Notes under the pieces: generated by a model
The model's input: the letters and a program-made list of their open reading frames with translations, nothing else
Told to the model about the DNA's origin: nothing
Databases searched by the model: none
Made by a program: the position numbers and the translations under genes
Assembly (NCBI GenBank): GCA_011799875.1
Contig: CM022298.1
Coordinates: forward strand, 192,222,423-192,286,422
Direction: 5' to 3'
From: Thinopyrum elongatum
Taxonomy: Eukaryota; Streptophyta; Magnoliopsida; Poales; Poaceae
DNA length: 64,000 nt
In this document: positions 10,805 to 22,733 of the stretch, piece by piece
How the letters are laid out: each line of letters starts with the position of its first letter
Position numbering within the stretch: the stretch's first letter is position 1

Positions 10805-12911
10805 CTAGTTCTTCTTCTTTGGGATCCACATCAATTTGATGGGAACCCTTGGAGTTGTAGTCGTACTTGATGAAGTAGAACTTGATGTAGTCTTGGGAAC
10901 CCACTTGACCAAGGCCTTTGGAGCTTCTTCAAATGAATCAATCTCTTCTTGAAGCTTGTCCTTGCCTTTTAGCTTGTGGTCTTGTGGTGGAAGATCATCT
11001 TGAGCTTGTGTTCCCTTGAAAGAAGTGGGATCATACTTCTTTTGTTGAGGAACAAACTTCGTCTTGGGGTATTGATCTTCTTCCCACTCAACTCCATTGG
11101 CATTGAACTTTCGTTCAAAACCAACACCTTGATTCTTCCGGTGCCTTCCTTGCTTGTGTACAATTTCCTCAAATTGCTTACTTCCGGCAAGGCTCTTGTA
11201 AACACCTTTCTCTATAATTCCCTTCAATAAGCTATTTTCTTGCTCAAGTGTAACTTGGCTAAGAGAATCATTAGTGGAATCAAGAGAACTACTAGAAGCA
11301 ACAATATTGGATTTAACATGATTATTGTTACTACTAGAAGAAGAATCTTTCTTGCTTTTGTTGCTAGATTTTACTTGTGGCATGTAAGTAGACAAGAGTA
11401 AATGCTTGGCAATGTAAGAAGAACTTTTCTTTCGAAGATCATCATTGATTGCTTTTAAGAACCCATGCTCTTGCTCTAAATTGAGCTTCTTGAAGCGTAA
11501 CTTCTCATGAGTCTTTAAAAGCTCTCGATGATCCTCTAAGGTAGTTTCATGAGCTAACTTAAGAGTGTTTAATTCTTTAGTTAGATGCTCAATCTCCTTC
11601 TTATCATTGTCATTCGTTTCATCTTGATTAGCATGATTAATAGCAATTTCATCATAGTTTTCATCACTAGTGTTGTCAACAAGTAAATCATCATCACCTA
11701 GCAAATCATCTTCATCACTATTGAAATCAACATACTCGGGGTGTGATACCTTAGGGCCTTTAGCCATGAAGCATCTTCCAATTCCTTCATTTGGTGAGTC
11801 AAATATGTCGTAGGAGTTGGATGACACAAGTGCAAGACCGGCAACACCTTCATCTTGAGTATATTCGGAGTCGGAGTGATAACTTCTCTCGGAGTAGTTG
11901 TCGGAGTCGGAACCGGATACCCATTCACCAATGTGAGCTTGATGTCTTCATCTTGTATAGCTCTTTGATGACTTGTCTTTCCTTTCCGAATCCTTGCTTC
12001 TACGAGAGGGTCTTCGTTCATAACGATCATCTCTACTCCTTCTCTCTCTTGGTGGTGATTCATCTCTTTTACTTCTCCTTTTAGGTGAATCTTCTCTTCT
12101 CTTGTAGGGAGCCGTACACTCATTGGAGTAGTGTCCGGATCTTCCACAATTGTAGCAATTGCGATCAACTAGAAGATCTTTTGTCATTGTAGGACCTTGA
12201 CTTGGAACTTCTCTCTTTGCTTCTACTCTTGTAGAACTTGTTGAAGTTCTTCACCATTAAGCTCAATTCTTCATTGAAGACTTGTCTCTCACTTGATGTT
12301 GTAGGAGCATCACATGAAGCTTTGTATGCACCACTTGACTTGTTGTGGAGCTCTTCCTTATCCTTGAGTGACATCTCATGAGCAACAATTCTACCAATGA
12401 CTTCCGTTGGCGTGAGATCTTTGTAATTGGGCATCATTTGGATCAAGGTGCACACGGTATCATATTTTCCATCCAAGGCTCTTAGGATCTTCTTGATGAT
12501 GAATTTGTCAGTCATTTCTTCGCTTCCTAAGCCGGCAATCTCATTTGTGATGAGAGCAAGCCTAGAGTACATTTCAGCAACTCCTTCACCATCCTTCATT
12601 TTGAACTTGTCAAGTTGACTTTGAAGCACATCCAATTTGGATTCCTTGACAGACTCGGTACCTTCGTGCATATCAACCAAAGTATCCCAAATTTCCTTTG
12701 CATTCTCAAGGCGACTGATTTTGTTGAATTCTTTGGGGCACAATCCGTTGAAAAGAATATCGCAAGCTTGAGCATTGTATTGCAACATCTTCAATTCTTC
12801 CGCGGACGCTTCACGATCCGGTTCTCTTCCATCCTCAAAGTATTCACCTTGCAAGCCAATACGCACATTAGCCCAAACGGTGGGGTTATGACCAAGAATA
12901 TGCATTTTCAT
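10805..12911 (-). pseudogene. Element M gag with CCHC zinc knuckle and coiled-coil tail, frameshifted
   Basis: The first frame (12911-12165, 248 aa) has the Copia gag helical domain (NAKEIWDTLVDMHEGTESVK, LDVLQSQLDKFKMKDGEGV, LGSEEMTDKFIIKKILRAL). The next frame (12187-11948) holds one canonical zinc knuckle, CYNCGRSGHYSNEC (C-X2-C-X4-H-X4-C), and an Arg/Ser-rich tail. The third frame (11827-10805, 340 aa) begins near YDIFDSPNEGIGRCFMAKGP, has an acidic stretch and a long coiled coil (LTKELNTLKLAHETTLEDHR). Changes of frame near 12170 and 11850 disrupt one original protein. Role in the family: capsid/nucleocapsid. It ends PIKLMWIPKKKN, after which pol would normally follow but does not. Confidence 0.75.
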
Positions 12912-13056
12912 CTTATGCTTCCAACTAGCAAAATTAGTACCATCAAACTAAGGACCGCTATGGTAATTTCCCTCGCTAGATGCCATACTCTCCTAGGTTG
13001 TGAAACCAAGGCTATGATCACCAAAGCTATGGAAATCAAGGCAAATGGAGACCAAA

Positions 13057-13068
13057 GCTCTCATACCA
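13057..13068 (-). other. Primer binding site of element M
   Basis: The minus strand reads TGGTATGAGAGC two bases from the 5' LTR. This matches the initiator-methionine tRNA site of Copia elements (TGGTATCAGAGC) with one change. It fixes the orientation of M as minus. Confidence 0.8.
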
Positions 13069-13070
13069 CT

Positions 13071-14652
13071 TGTAGGATCGAAAGTAGGTCTAGAGGGGGT
13101 GATTAGACTACTTGACCAAATAAAAATCTAGCCTTTTCCCAATTTTAAGTCTTGGCAGATTTTAGCAACTTAGCACAAGTCAAGCAATCAACCTACACAT
13201 GCAATTCTAAGAGTGTGGCAGCGGAAAGTAAAACATTGCATATGAAGGTAAAGGGAAGGGTTTGGAGAAGGTAAACGCAATGTAGACACGGAGATTTTTG
13301 GCGTGGTTCCGATAGGTGGTGCTATCGTACGTCCACGTTGATGGAGACTTCAACCCACGAAGGGTAGTGGTTGCGCGAGTCCACGGAGGGCTCCACCCAC
13401 GAAGGGTCCACGAAGAAGCAATCTTGTCTATCCCACCATGGCCATCGCCCATGAAGGACTTGCCTCACTCGGGTAGATCTTCACGAAGTAGGCGATCTCC
13501 TTGCCCTTACAAACTCCTTGGTTCAACTCCACAATCTTGTCGGAGGCTCCCAAGTGACACCTAACCAATCTAGGAGACACCACTCTCCAAAAGGTAATAG
13601 ATGGTGTGATGATGATGAACTCCTTGCTATTGTGCTTCAAATGATAGTCTCCCCAACACTCAACTCTCTCTCACAGATTTGGCTATGGTGGAAAGATGAT
13701 TTGAGTGAAAAGCAACTTGGGGAAGGCTAGAGATCAAGATTCTTGTGGTTGGATTGGAATGTCTTGGTCTCAACACATGAGTAGGTGGTTCTCTCTCAGA
13801 AAATGAGTAGTGAAAGTGTAGGCACGTTCTGATGGCTCTCTGACAAATGGAGATGGGGGTGGAGGGGTATATATAGCCTTCACACAAAATCCAACTATTA
13901 CACACATTTGACCCAACTCGGTCAGACCGAATAGAAGAACTCGGTGAGATCGATTCAGTTCAAAATGTGAACATTAGGAATCTCGGTGGGACCGACATGA
14001 TCAACTCGGTGGGACCGATGTGCTAGGGCTAGGGCAAAACCTCATCTCGGTGAGACCGATTGCATGAACTCGGTGAGACCGATTTCAACAAAGAGCAAAC
14101 TGAGAGTTGGTCAGGCAAACTCGGTGGGACCGATTGCACATTTCGGTGAGACCGAAATAATTACAACAGGCAACAGAGAGTTTGCAAGGCCATCTCGGTG
14201 AGACCGAGATTCGTATCGGTGAGACCGAATTGTCTAGGGTTTCTGGCAGTGGCTATGTCAAGTGAACTCGATGGCGCCGGATAGATCAAATCGGTGGGGC
14301 CGAGTTTGACTTTGGATTTTGGACATATGTGGAAATGAGAAAGTGGCTGAGGGTTTTGGAGCAATATCACTAAGCACTTTGAGCAAGTAGACCATTAAGC
14401 AACACCTCATCCCCTTTTAATAGTATTGGCTTTCCTATGGACTCAATGTGATCTTGGATCACTAAAATAGAAATGAAGAGTCTTGAGCTTGAGACAATCT
14501 TTGTCCTTAGCATTTTGAGGGGTCCACATCTCTAGTCCATGCCATGCCAATCATTGAACTTTCTGAAATATTTAACTTGAATGGGTATTAGTTCAATGAG
14601 CTATATGTTGTTATGAATTACCAAAACCACCCGGGGATTAGTTGCACTTTCA
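13071..14652 (-). repeat. 5' LTR of element M
   Basis: 1582 bp, tgtaggatcg...gcactttca on the plus strand, nearly identical to 4803-6393. A TATA box (tatatata, 13868-13875) faces the gag gene on the minus strand. Upstream of it (13915-14310) lie about ten short palindromes of the form TCGGTnnnACCGA, the likely regulatory part of U3. Confidence 0.92.
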
Positions 14653-15803
14653 ACAATTCTATTACTTGTTTGTTTCATTTTGCTTGAAAAGCTCAAAGGG
14701 AAGTAGAGGGACGACACAACAAGGGACGAGGTAATTTCTCTGCAAGTCGTCGCTCATCATGGACACCCTCTCCTACCGTTCCGTCCACTTCTGAGGCAAC
14801 ACCACCTATGTTAAACAATGGTGCACACCCATCAAGTTCAAAATCAGCTCCACAATCATCCGAGGCTTCGAAAGCAATGTATCTAGCACCCGCCACTTCA
14901 TATGGACGCACAAGGGACATGAAGTGCCATATATGCAAAGGTGGCGGACACTTGATGAAGGACTTGTCAAATAAACATACTTTCATTGTGCGAGGAGATG
15001 GTGAATACTCCTCCGCTAGTGATTTGGATGAAGAGACACATGCCATGTTTGCCGCTAATCATGCAGGTGACACGGAGGAGCATGGGGAGATACACATTAA
15101 TGCTGATATGGCGGATAAATACCCAAGCCTTGTAACCATGCGAGTACTTAGTGCCCAGGGGGGGCATGCTGAGATGCCTCAACGCCATAATATTTTTCAA
15201 ACTAAATTTATTGTCAAAGGGAATTTTGTTGGTGTGATCATTGATGGTGGAAGCTGCAATAATTTGGCGAGTATAGAGATGGTCGAGAAACTTTGCCTCA
15301 CCACTACAAGACAACCCCATCCATATTACATCCAATGGTTCAACGACTGTGGTAAGTTGAAGGTAACGCGTCGTGTTAGAGTCCATTTTACACTTGGTTC
15401 GTATCATGATTATGTTGACTATGATGTCATACCTATGCAAGCTTGTTCTTTATTGTTACGTCGACCTTGGCAGTATGATAATAGTGTTACCCATCATGGT
15501 AGAACAAATTCTTATACTCTCGTGTTTGGAGGAAAAACCATTAACTTGCTTCCTATGAACCCCGATGAAATAATAAAAGTTGAGAAAACTAAATCAATAG
15601 ATAATACTATGCATAGTATGCTTGCTATAAATTCTGGAAGTTTTCCATTGAGTGTCTCAACTTCTGATTTGAACATACCGTGTGTCCATATAGTTACTTT
15701 ACATTCCCATAGTTCATATATAGACTATGTGTGGGATAAAAGTTATCACGATATTCATAAGGTTATGCTCCGACATGAGAAAATTTATCATGATATTCAT
15801 TAA
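14653..15803 (+). pseudogene. Element A gag C-terminus, zinc knuckle and aspartic protease
   Basis: The frame continues the gag of 4491-4802 (SITCLFHFA) but meets a TGA at 14685-14687, where a TGC cysteine codon is the likely original. It then stays open to 15803. Visible in order: a Ser/Pro-rich linker, a zinc knuckle CHICKGGGHLMKDL whose fourth ligand is Leu instead of Cys, an acidic linker, and a retroviral-type aspartic protease with VIIDGGSCNNLASIEMVEKL. The protease would cut the polyprotein in the particle. No RT follows. The lost knuckle ligand and the stop show the copy is dead. Confidence 0.72.
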
Positions 15804-15946
15804 GGTGCTATTACAAATTTATCACACCCTTATGAGCTAACGCCTTTGGAACGGCATATATGTGTTGCATCTATTTTTGCTTTGCTCTATGATGTGTTCC
15901 AGATAAATGGAAGTCGGGGACGGGTTTGTTTTCAACAAAGGGGGGA
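15804..15946 (+). other. Element A tail and polypurine tract
   Basis: After a TAA stop the same frame continues with NLSHPYELTPLERHI and GSRGRVCFQQRG, probably the last residues of a former pol. The run aaaggggggа (15938-15946, one A at the end) directly precedes the LTR and serves as polypurine tract. The joining of protease to this tail in about 40 bp implies an internal deletion of the whole RT-integrase region. Confidence 0.55.
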
Positions 15947-16838
15947 TGATGTGGACATGGCCCCAACAGATACGACGAAAAATATCATTTTTCAGGTGAT
16001 TTATATTCAAAATTATTCAATAATTACATTTGTTTTCCGAAACAAAAAGACTTCACCTATTTTTATTTTATATGTCATTGCAGAATATTTCCACAAACCA
16101 AGAATTAAATTACGAGACCAAATGACGCGTCACTTATACATAGAAGATTTATTCAAGCCATGAGTTAAGATGCGACCGGAAATCAAATAACCATATGTAT
16201 GTGTGTGTGTGTGTGCATATGCATGTACAAGTATCTACATACATCCATGTATGCTGAAGGATTATGCTTGCACCTATGCATAATTTCCTAGTTGTGAGAA
16301 GGAATGAAGGACGTGGTGCTAATCACAAGGAAAGAAGGCCGTGGTGCGGTCAAAGCCCAAAGGCAGGGGAGGTACAACACAAAGTCCAAGAGAAAAACGA
16401 CTAGTCTTTCGTCTCCGACTAGGAAACGGACCTGCATGTCTATCGACCGAACCATCAATGGTCGGTTTGTATATATACCTATATATACGTCTCTCCATCT
16501 AGATTTTAGTCTGGGGTTTTGTTTAGACAAGTTTAGCTATTGCTACTTTTATTTGTCTTCGCTCGTAGCGGCTAGTGCGACCATCAAGACATCCTATCGG
16601 AACCCCATCTTATGAGATTTATTCCATCTAGCATATTCACAATTTCAGATTGCTTGGCTATTATTTTCTTGCATGTTCTTCGATCTACTTGTAGAAAAAA
16701 TCCTTCGTGGATAGGTCGATCACACCGTTAGCTCGGTCGATAACGTCATGGAGTTGGTTCAATGATTGCTATGGATATCAATCGTGTACAGTTCTCCCTG
16801 TACGGTTGGTAGCCGAATCGTGAGGGTCAAGTCCCACA
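15947..16838 (+). repeat. 3' LTR of element A
   Basis: 892 bp from tgatgtggac to gtcccaca, preceded by a polypurine tract. It holds a TATA-like tatatata near 16471 and a TG-dinucleotide run at about 16199-16217. The partner 5' LTR is not in the window, so the right border rests on the TG...CA rule and on the change to a coding sequence of another element soon after. Confidence 0.55.
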
Positions 16839-16965
16839 AAAATCATAATTATCACTTTTCATCGAAAGATCGGGTCCCCAGTTCACATCACCAGCGCCAC
16901 ATCCTTACAAATTCCTTTGTGCAAAAATTCCATTTCCTGAATAGGCTCGAACCCCCCCCCCCATG

Positions 16966-17704
16966 GTGCCTTTTGATTTATATGTTGAACATCGTGAGAT
17001 ACCACTTACTGAATTTTGTGAGATATGTTTGATTCCCTCTGATGGGGAAATAATAGAGCCTAGACCAGAGGAGTTTGATGGTTTCCTCCATAATTAAACT
17101 GTGGGAGAGGAAAGAGGCGTGTCGAAAGCCCGAGCCACTAGTTTGCAATTTCCTGTTGTTCATTACTTTGCTTTATTCATAGGAAAAAGCTTGACTGCTA
17201 GAGAGGAGGGTGGTGCGCTCAGTGCTCCTGACCTCGCCATTTTACGCCGTGCACTTTTCAGTTACAACACTTTATAGCTTGGGAGCTATCATTGCACTCC
17301 GCCTTCACACTAATAGGACTATGGGTAAAATCCATAGTGGTATTTATGCTACTCGCTTAGCTAGTTATTTCCGTGTCAATATACACCCTCACGATTATTT
17401 GTTGCCTAGAGTCTACTTAAATCACCAGTCTATGCAGGATCACCATTTCATTGAAGCCCCTGAGCCTCCTCACCACATTCGTTATAACTTGGTTTTTAAT
17501 GAGGATACTCGTGATATTATTCCGTTGCCTGCACCTGCTTTGTTTGACTTTCATACCAGGAACGGATAAACCGTTATGCCACCAGACATCGTTGCTTACC
17601 AGAACGCATTGGCAGCGGCAGAGGATGAGGCCCAGGATTGGGACACTCAGGTGTCGCCACCTCAGCACTTCCATATGGGACTAGATGGCTACTACGGATG
17701 GTGA
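16966..17704 (+). pseudogene. Athila-type post-pol ORF, degenerate
   Basis: Starting after a C-run, one frame reads VPFDLYVEHREIPLTEFCEI and PEEFDGFLHN, then a TAA at 17095-17097. It continues as FPVVHYFALFIGKSLTAREE to a stop near 17274 and shifts frame. The shifted frame has SLGAIIALRLHTNRTMGKIH and PEPPHHIRYNLVFNEDTRDI. After another TAA near 17569 it ends DEAQDWDTQV...MGLDGYYGW with TGA at 17702. The position near the 3' end fits the Athila ORF-1/env-like family, but no signal peptide or membrane helix is seen. At least three lesions, so a pseudogene. Family assignment is by memory and moderate. Confidence 0.5.
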
Positions 17705-19349
17705 TTACCAAGCTAGGCAAAAGCCTCAGCTTGGGGGAGTATGTTTTCTCACTGACATTACATTCATGTTCACACATTTCATTTCAGTTGTCGGTGTTCA
17801 TCCTCTTTCATTGTATAATCCATGTTAGTTTTATTTTTGCTTTCTTCTTGTGTATTTGAAAAACTTTGAGAAAATCCAAAAATATTTCTTGCCTCTTTCC
17901 GGTTTTTCTTTATAGTTTAATTAGTTGTAGTATTAAAAGAAAACCCAAAAATATTTCTCGTTTCTTCTTTTGCTTGTCGGGTGTTTTCCCGTGTAAATAG
18001 TTTTTCTCATTTTTGTTTTTCCTTCATTAATTTGCTTTCTTCAGAAAAACTAAAACTCCAAAAATATTTTAGTGTGTTTCTCTAAAATTCTTTTCTTTTG
18101 TTGAGTCATCGTAAGGAGAAGACCACGATGAAAATTTTGAGTGGCTCTCATATGCATTATTGTTAATCTAACAAAGAGCCCATATTACTTTGTCTTCTCC
18201 TTCGAATAAATATTTGCAGATTCCAGCTTAGTCCATGGCACTCTTGCACTATTATTATTTTCATATCATTCGGTCGTGCAAGTGAAAGGCAATAATGACG
18301 AGTAAAGTGACTGTGGCAAGGAAAAGTGGGTATGAACTCAACTTGTTTTTTTTGTAAATATGTTTAACTCAGTATCCATGATTCAGCATATTATGATTAA
18401 ACATGTTTGTGATGACAATTAGATATTATAGTTATTCATGCCATGCTTAAGTAGATAGGAGTGGATAATGATTTATTTTGGGTGTCAACATGCATTAAAA
18501 TGGTTATGATGTAGTATGATAGTATGGTTTCCTCCTCTGAATGTTTCAAGTGGCTTGACTTGGCACATGTTCACGCATGTAGTTTTCAAAACCAACATAG
18601 CCTTCATGATATTTATGTTCATGGTGTTTATATCCTACTTATTCTAGTATTCAATATTAATTATTCACAATGCATGATTATGACCGTTGTCGCTCTCTAG
18701 TTGGTCGCTTCTCAATCTTTTTGCTAACCTTTGCCTGTACTAAGCGGGAATACTGCTTGTGCATCCAAATCCCTAAACCAAAGTTGTTCCAGATGAGTCC
18801 ACTATATCTACCTATATGTGGTATTACTCTGTCGTTCCAAGTAAATTTGCATGTGCCACCTCTAAATATTCAAATAAGCCTCTGTTTTGTGTGCCCGTAC
18901 CACTCATGGAGCGATAGGGGGCGGTCAGTATCTTCCATGCTAAGCGGGTTATTCTCATGATGAGTGTTTATTCACTTGTCCTTACACGAGAGGGGCTTGT
19001 AATCAGGATGCCCAGTCCCATGATCAAATCGCAAAATAATGAAACAAACTCCCTCGGAAAGTTGTTGGTATGGAGGGCACCCGAGGATTCGGCTAGCCAT
19101 GGCATGTGTTTGTTGGCTGAGGGGGGTAAACTTTACCTTTCCACTTGGGAACCGCCGCTAATTTGTTTAGCATGAAAGATATTGAAAACTCTCGGTCGTG
19201 ATGTTCACAGGAAAGGCATGCCTCTCAAAATTACATTTATCTATGATTTAAGCTTCGAGCTCTGGCACCTCTGTAAATCCCTGGTTCCCTCTGCGAAGGG
19301 CCTATCCATTTACTTTTATGTTATTTTACTTTTATTGTTGAGTCATCAC
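17705..19349 (+). other. Non-coding 3' region of element H
   Basis: No gene is seen in this AT-rich 1.6 kb. It begins with cagcttgggggagt (17728-17741), a polypurine-like run. Several copies of the phrase ccaaaaatatttct occur between 17876 and 18070. The block 18690-19340 is conserved with the 3' region of element E. Confidence 0.6.
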
Positions 19350-20865
19350 TGATGACACACAAGTATAGGGGATCTATCGTAGTCCTTTTGATAAGTAAGA
19401 GTGTCGAACCCAACGAGGAGCAGAAGGAAATGACAAGCGGTTTTCAACAAGGTATTTTCTGCAAGCACTGAAATTATCGGTAACGAGTAGTTTGATAGCA
19501 AGATAATTTGTAATGAGCAAATAATGGTAACGGAAACAAAAGTGCAGCAAGGTAGCCCAATACTTTTTGTAGCAAAGGACAGGCGGAAACGGTCTCTTAT
19601 AATAAGCTAAGCGTTCTTGAGGACACACGGGAATTTCATCTAGTCACTTTCATCATGTTTGTTTGATTCACGTTCGCTACTTTGATAATTTGATATGTGG
19701 GTGGACCATTGCTTGGGTGCTATTCTTACTTGAACAAGCCTCCCGCTAATGATTAACCCCCCTCGCAAGCATCCACAACTATGAAAGAAGAATTAAGATA
19801 AATCTAACCATAGCATTAAACATATGGATCCAAATCAGCCCCTTACGGAATAGCGCATAAACTAGGGTTTAAGCTTCTATCACTCTAGCAAGCCATCATC
19901 TAATTACTACTCCACAATGCATTACCTTAGGCTGAAAGATGGTGAAGTGTCATGTAGTCGACGTTCACATAACACCACTAAGGGAATCAACAACATACAT
20001 ATCATCAAAATATCGAACGAATACCAAATTCACATGATTACTTATGACAAGACTTCTCCCATGTCCTCAAGAACAAAATTAACTACTCACAAAACATATT
20101 CATGCTCAAGATCAGATGGGTATTGAATAGCATAGTGGATCTGAACATATGATCTTCCACCAAATAAACCAACTAGCATCAACTACAAGATGTAATCAAC
20201 ACTACTAGCAACCCTTAGGTACCAATCTGAGGTTTTGATACAAAGATTGAATACAAGAGATGAACTAGGATTTGAGATGAGATGGTGCTATTGAAGATGT
20301 TGATGAAGATTGGCCCTCCCATGTTGAGAGGGTTGTTGGTGATGATGACGGCATCGATTTTCCCCTCTCGGGAGGAAGTATCCCCGGCGGAATCTCTCCG
20401 CCGGAGAGCAAAAGTGCTCCAACCCAAGTTCCGCCTCGAGACGGCGGCGCTCCGTCCCGAAAGTCCTCTCCTTATTTTTTCTAGGGCAAATGGGCTTATA
20501 TACCAGAAGATGGGCACCAGAGGCTGGCCAGGGGCCTCACTACCCACCAAGGCGCGCCAGGAGGGTAGGCGCGCCCTGGTGCCTAGTGGGCACCTGGGTG
20601 GCCCCCTTTGGTACTTCTTTTCTCCAATATTTTTTTATATATTCCAAAATAAATCTCCGTAATTTCAGCTCATTTGGAGATGTGCAGAATAGGTATCTCT
20701 GACATAGCATTTTCAGGTCCAGAATTCCAGCTGCCGGCAATCTCCCTCTTCATGTAAATCTTGCATATTAAGAGAGAAAAGGCATTAGAATTGCTTCACA
20801 AAGTGTTATATTGATTAAAAACAATAAATAACATTGGGAAAACATGATCCAAAATGGACCTATCA
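19350..20865 (-). repeat. 3' LTR of element B
   Basis: 1516 bp; on the minus strand it starts TGATAGGTCC and ends GTGTGTCATCA. A TATA box (tatataa on the minus strand, 20496-20502) is followed by a GC-rich leader with CCGCCGG motifs. The adjacent polypurine tract at 20866 sets the strand. Confidence 0.75.
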
Positions 20866-21144
20866 ACTCCCCCAAGCTTAGACCTCGCTTGTCCTCAAGC
20901 GAAAGCCGATATCAATAATCATGTCCACATGCTTAGAGAGAGAGGTGTCGATAAAAACAAAATACAGACATATTAGCATCATGATCATTATTATAACAGT
21001 AATGTTCATTATCATAAAACTTCTCATGAGTAAGTAATAATTCATCACAACATCGAAGTATAAGGCATAAACTTTCTTGAAAACTAACAACTGTGTTCTC
21101 AGTCAACAATGCAATTGCAATCAATCATAATTTCAGGAAGGGTC
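20866..21144 (-). other. Element B polypurine tract and 3' internal remnant
   Basis: The minus strand reads ttgaggacaagcgaggtcta then agcttgggggagt directly before the LTR. The rest is AT-rich without an ORF. The last five bases, gggtc (21140-21144), are the left TSD of element C. Confidence 0.7.
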
Positions 21145-22722
21145 TGATATGTCTCCAACGTATATATAATTTTTGATTGTTCCATGTTGTTATATTATCA
21201 TTCTTGGATGTTTTATATTCATTTTATAGCAACTTTATATCATTTTTTGGGACTAACCTATTGACACAGTGCCCCATGCCAGTTGATATTTTTTGCTTGT
21301 TTTTTACTTCGCAGAATATCAGTACCAAACGATGTCCAAATGCCACGAAACTTTTTGGAGATTTTTTCTGGACCAGAATACACCTTGTGGACCAAGAAAG
21401 CACCAGAGGGGAGGCCCGTGGGGAGCACAACCCACCAGGGCACGCCAGAGGCCCCTGGCGCGCCCAGGGGGGTTGTGGGCCCCATGGAGGTCTCCTGCAC
21501 TGCCTCATCGCCCTATAAATTCACAAATATACCAGAAACCCTAGGAGAGTCGATGAAACACAATTCCAGCCGCCGCAAGTTCCAGAACCATGAGATCCAA
21601 TCTAACACCATCACGAAGGGGGTTCATCATCCTCATTGGTGCCTCTCCGATGATGCGTGAGTAGTCCACCATAGACCTAAGGGTCCATAGGCAGTAGCTA
21701 GATGGCTTCCTCTCTGTCTTTTGATTCTCAATACAATGGTCTCTTGGAGATCTATTTGATGTAACTCTTTTTGCGGTGTGTTTGTTGGGATCCGCTGAAC
21801 TTTGAGTTTATGACCAGATCTATATCCATGAATATTATTTGAGTCTTCTTTGATCTCTTATATGCATGATTATTTATAGCCTCATATTTCTTCTTTGAAT
21901 CTTTGGTTTAGTTAGGCCAACTAGATCAATTTTTCTTGCCATGGGAAGAGGTGCTTTGTGATGGGTTCGATCTTGCGGTATTCTTTCCCAGTGATAGAAG
22001 GGGCAGCAAGGCACGCATGTATCGTTGCTATTAAGGAAAACAAGATGGGGGCTATTCCTACATGAATAGATCTCATCTACATCATGTCATCGTTCTTATT
22101 GCATTACTCTGTTTCTCCATGAACTTAATACACTAGATGCATGCTGGATAGCGGTCGATGTGTGGAGTAATAGTAGTAGATGCAAAATCGTTTTGGTCTA
22201 CTAATCTTGGATGTGATGCCTATATGTTGATCATTGCCTTGGATATCATCATAATTATTCGATCTTCTATCAATTGCCCAACAATAATTTGTTTACCCAC
22301 CGTGTGCTATTTCTCGAGAGAAGCCACTAGTGAAATCTATGGCCCTCGGGTCTATTCTTTATCATATTTGCTTTGAGATCTATTTTTATTCGCTTTTATT
22401 TTCAGATATATTATTCCAAAAACCCCAAAATTCCTTGCTGCACTTTTTTATTACTTATTTTATTTCATGTTTTATCGAGAGCTATTTATTCAATCTACCA
22501 CAAATTTATCTATCTTTTTACCGTGGAGGGATTGATAACCCCTCTTACGCGTCGGGTTGCAAGTATTTGTTCTTTGTGTGCAGGTACCATTTACGTAGTG
22601 TTGCTTGGTTCTCATACTGGATTGATACCTTGGTTTCACAACTGAGGGAAATACCTACCATAGCTGTACTGCATCATCCCTTCCTCTTTGGAGAAATACC
22701 GACGCAGTTTCAAGCGACATCA
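21145..22722 (+). repeat. 5' LTR of element C
   Basis: 1578 bp from tgatatgtct to gcgacatca. It has a TATA box (tataaat, 21514-21520). It is followed by primer-site-like sequence. Homologous LTRs occur at 49603, 56413 and 59419. Confidence 0.85.
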
Positions 22723-22733
22723 AAAGGAATTTC

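Larger units (their letters stand above)
4803..14652 (-). mobile_element. Element M: Copia-type LTR retrotransposon lacking pol (SIRE/Maximus-like layout)
   Basis: Borders are exact: TSD acaat at 4798-4802 and 14653-14657, TG...CA ends, LTRs 4803-6393 and 13071-14652. Orientation is minus, shown by the primer site next to the right LTR and the polypurine tract next to the left LTR. Order on the minus strand: 5' LTR, primer site, gag with CCHC knuckle, a spacer, an extra ORF, polypurine tract, 3' LTR. The gag type (helical UBN2-like domain plus CCHC) and the extra 3' ORF fit the SIRE/Maximus group of Copia; that name is an inference. No protease, integrase, RT or RNase H is visible. The LTRs differ at about 37 positions by eye (2.3%), roughly 0.9 million years at 1.3e-8 per site per year. 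Confidence 0.8.
4491..16838 (+). mobile_element. Element A: Gypsy LTR retrotransposon without polymerase, split by M
   Basis: Left part 4491-4802 and right part 14653-16838 join in frame through the TSD acaat of element M. The order is gag, zinc knuckle, aspartic protease, a short tail, a polypurine tract (aaaggggggа-like run at 15938-15946) and a 3' LTR at 15947-16838 with TG...CA ends. Reverse transcriptase, RNase H and integrase are absent between the protease and the polypurine tract, so the copy could not replicate by itself. The 5' LTR is not seen; A is truncated on the left near 4490. Confidence 0.72.
16839..19349 (+). mobile_element. Element H: 3' part of an Athila-like Gypsy element
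   Basis: A degenerate post-pol type ORF (16966-17704) is followed by 1.6 kb of non-coding 3' region. Bases 18690-19340 are clearly related to 55390-56050 in element E (shared landmarks ctaagcgggaatactgcttg and tttgtgtgcccgta), where the same block lies between the ORF and the 3' LTR. H is cut at 19349 by insertion of element B. Its left border with the LTR of A is not marked by a TSD that I can find. Confidence 0.55.

Noticed and set aside
4803..14652. Segmental duplication of 1.6 kb (4803-6393 and 13071-14652)
   Set aside because: TSD, TG...CA ends, primer site and polypurine tract identify the pair as LTRs of one element.
16288..16615. Short ORFs in 16288-16615 as genes
   Set aside because: They lie within the LTR of A, overlap on both strands and have no recognisable domain.
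19350..20865. LTR of B read as the plus-strand 3' LTR of element H
   Set aside because: The ends are TGATG...CATCA-like in both directions, but the TATA box and the adjacent polypurine tract at 20866 face the minus strand, and the 3' region of H is cut short compared with E.
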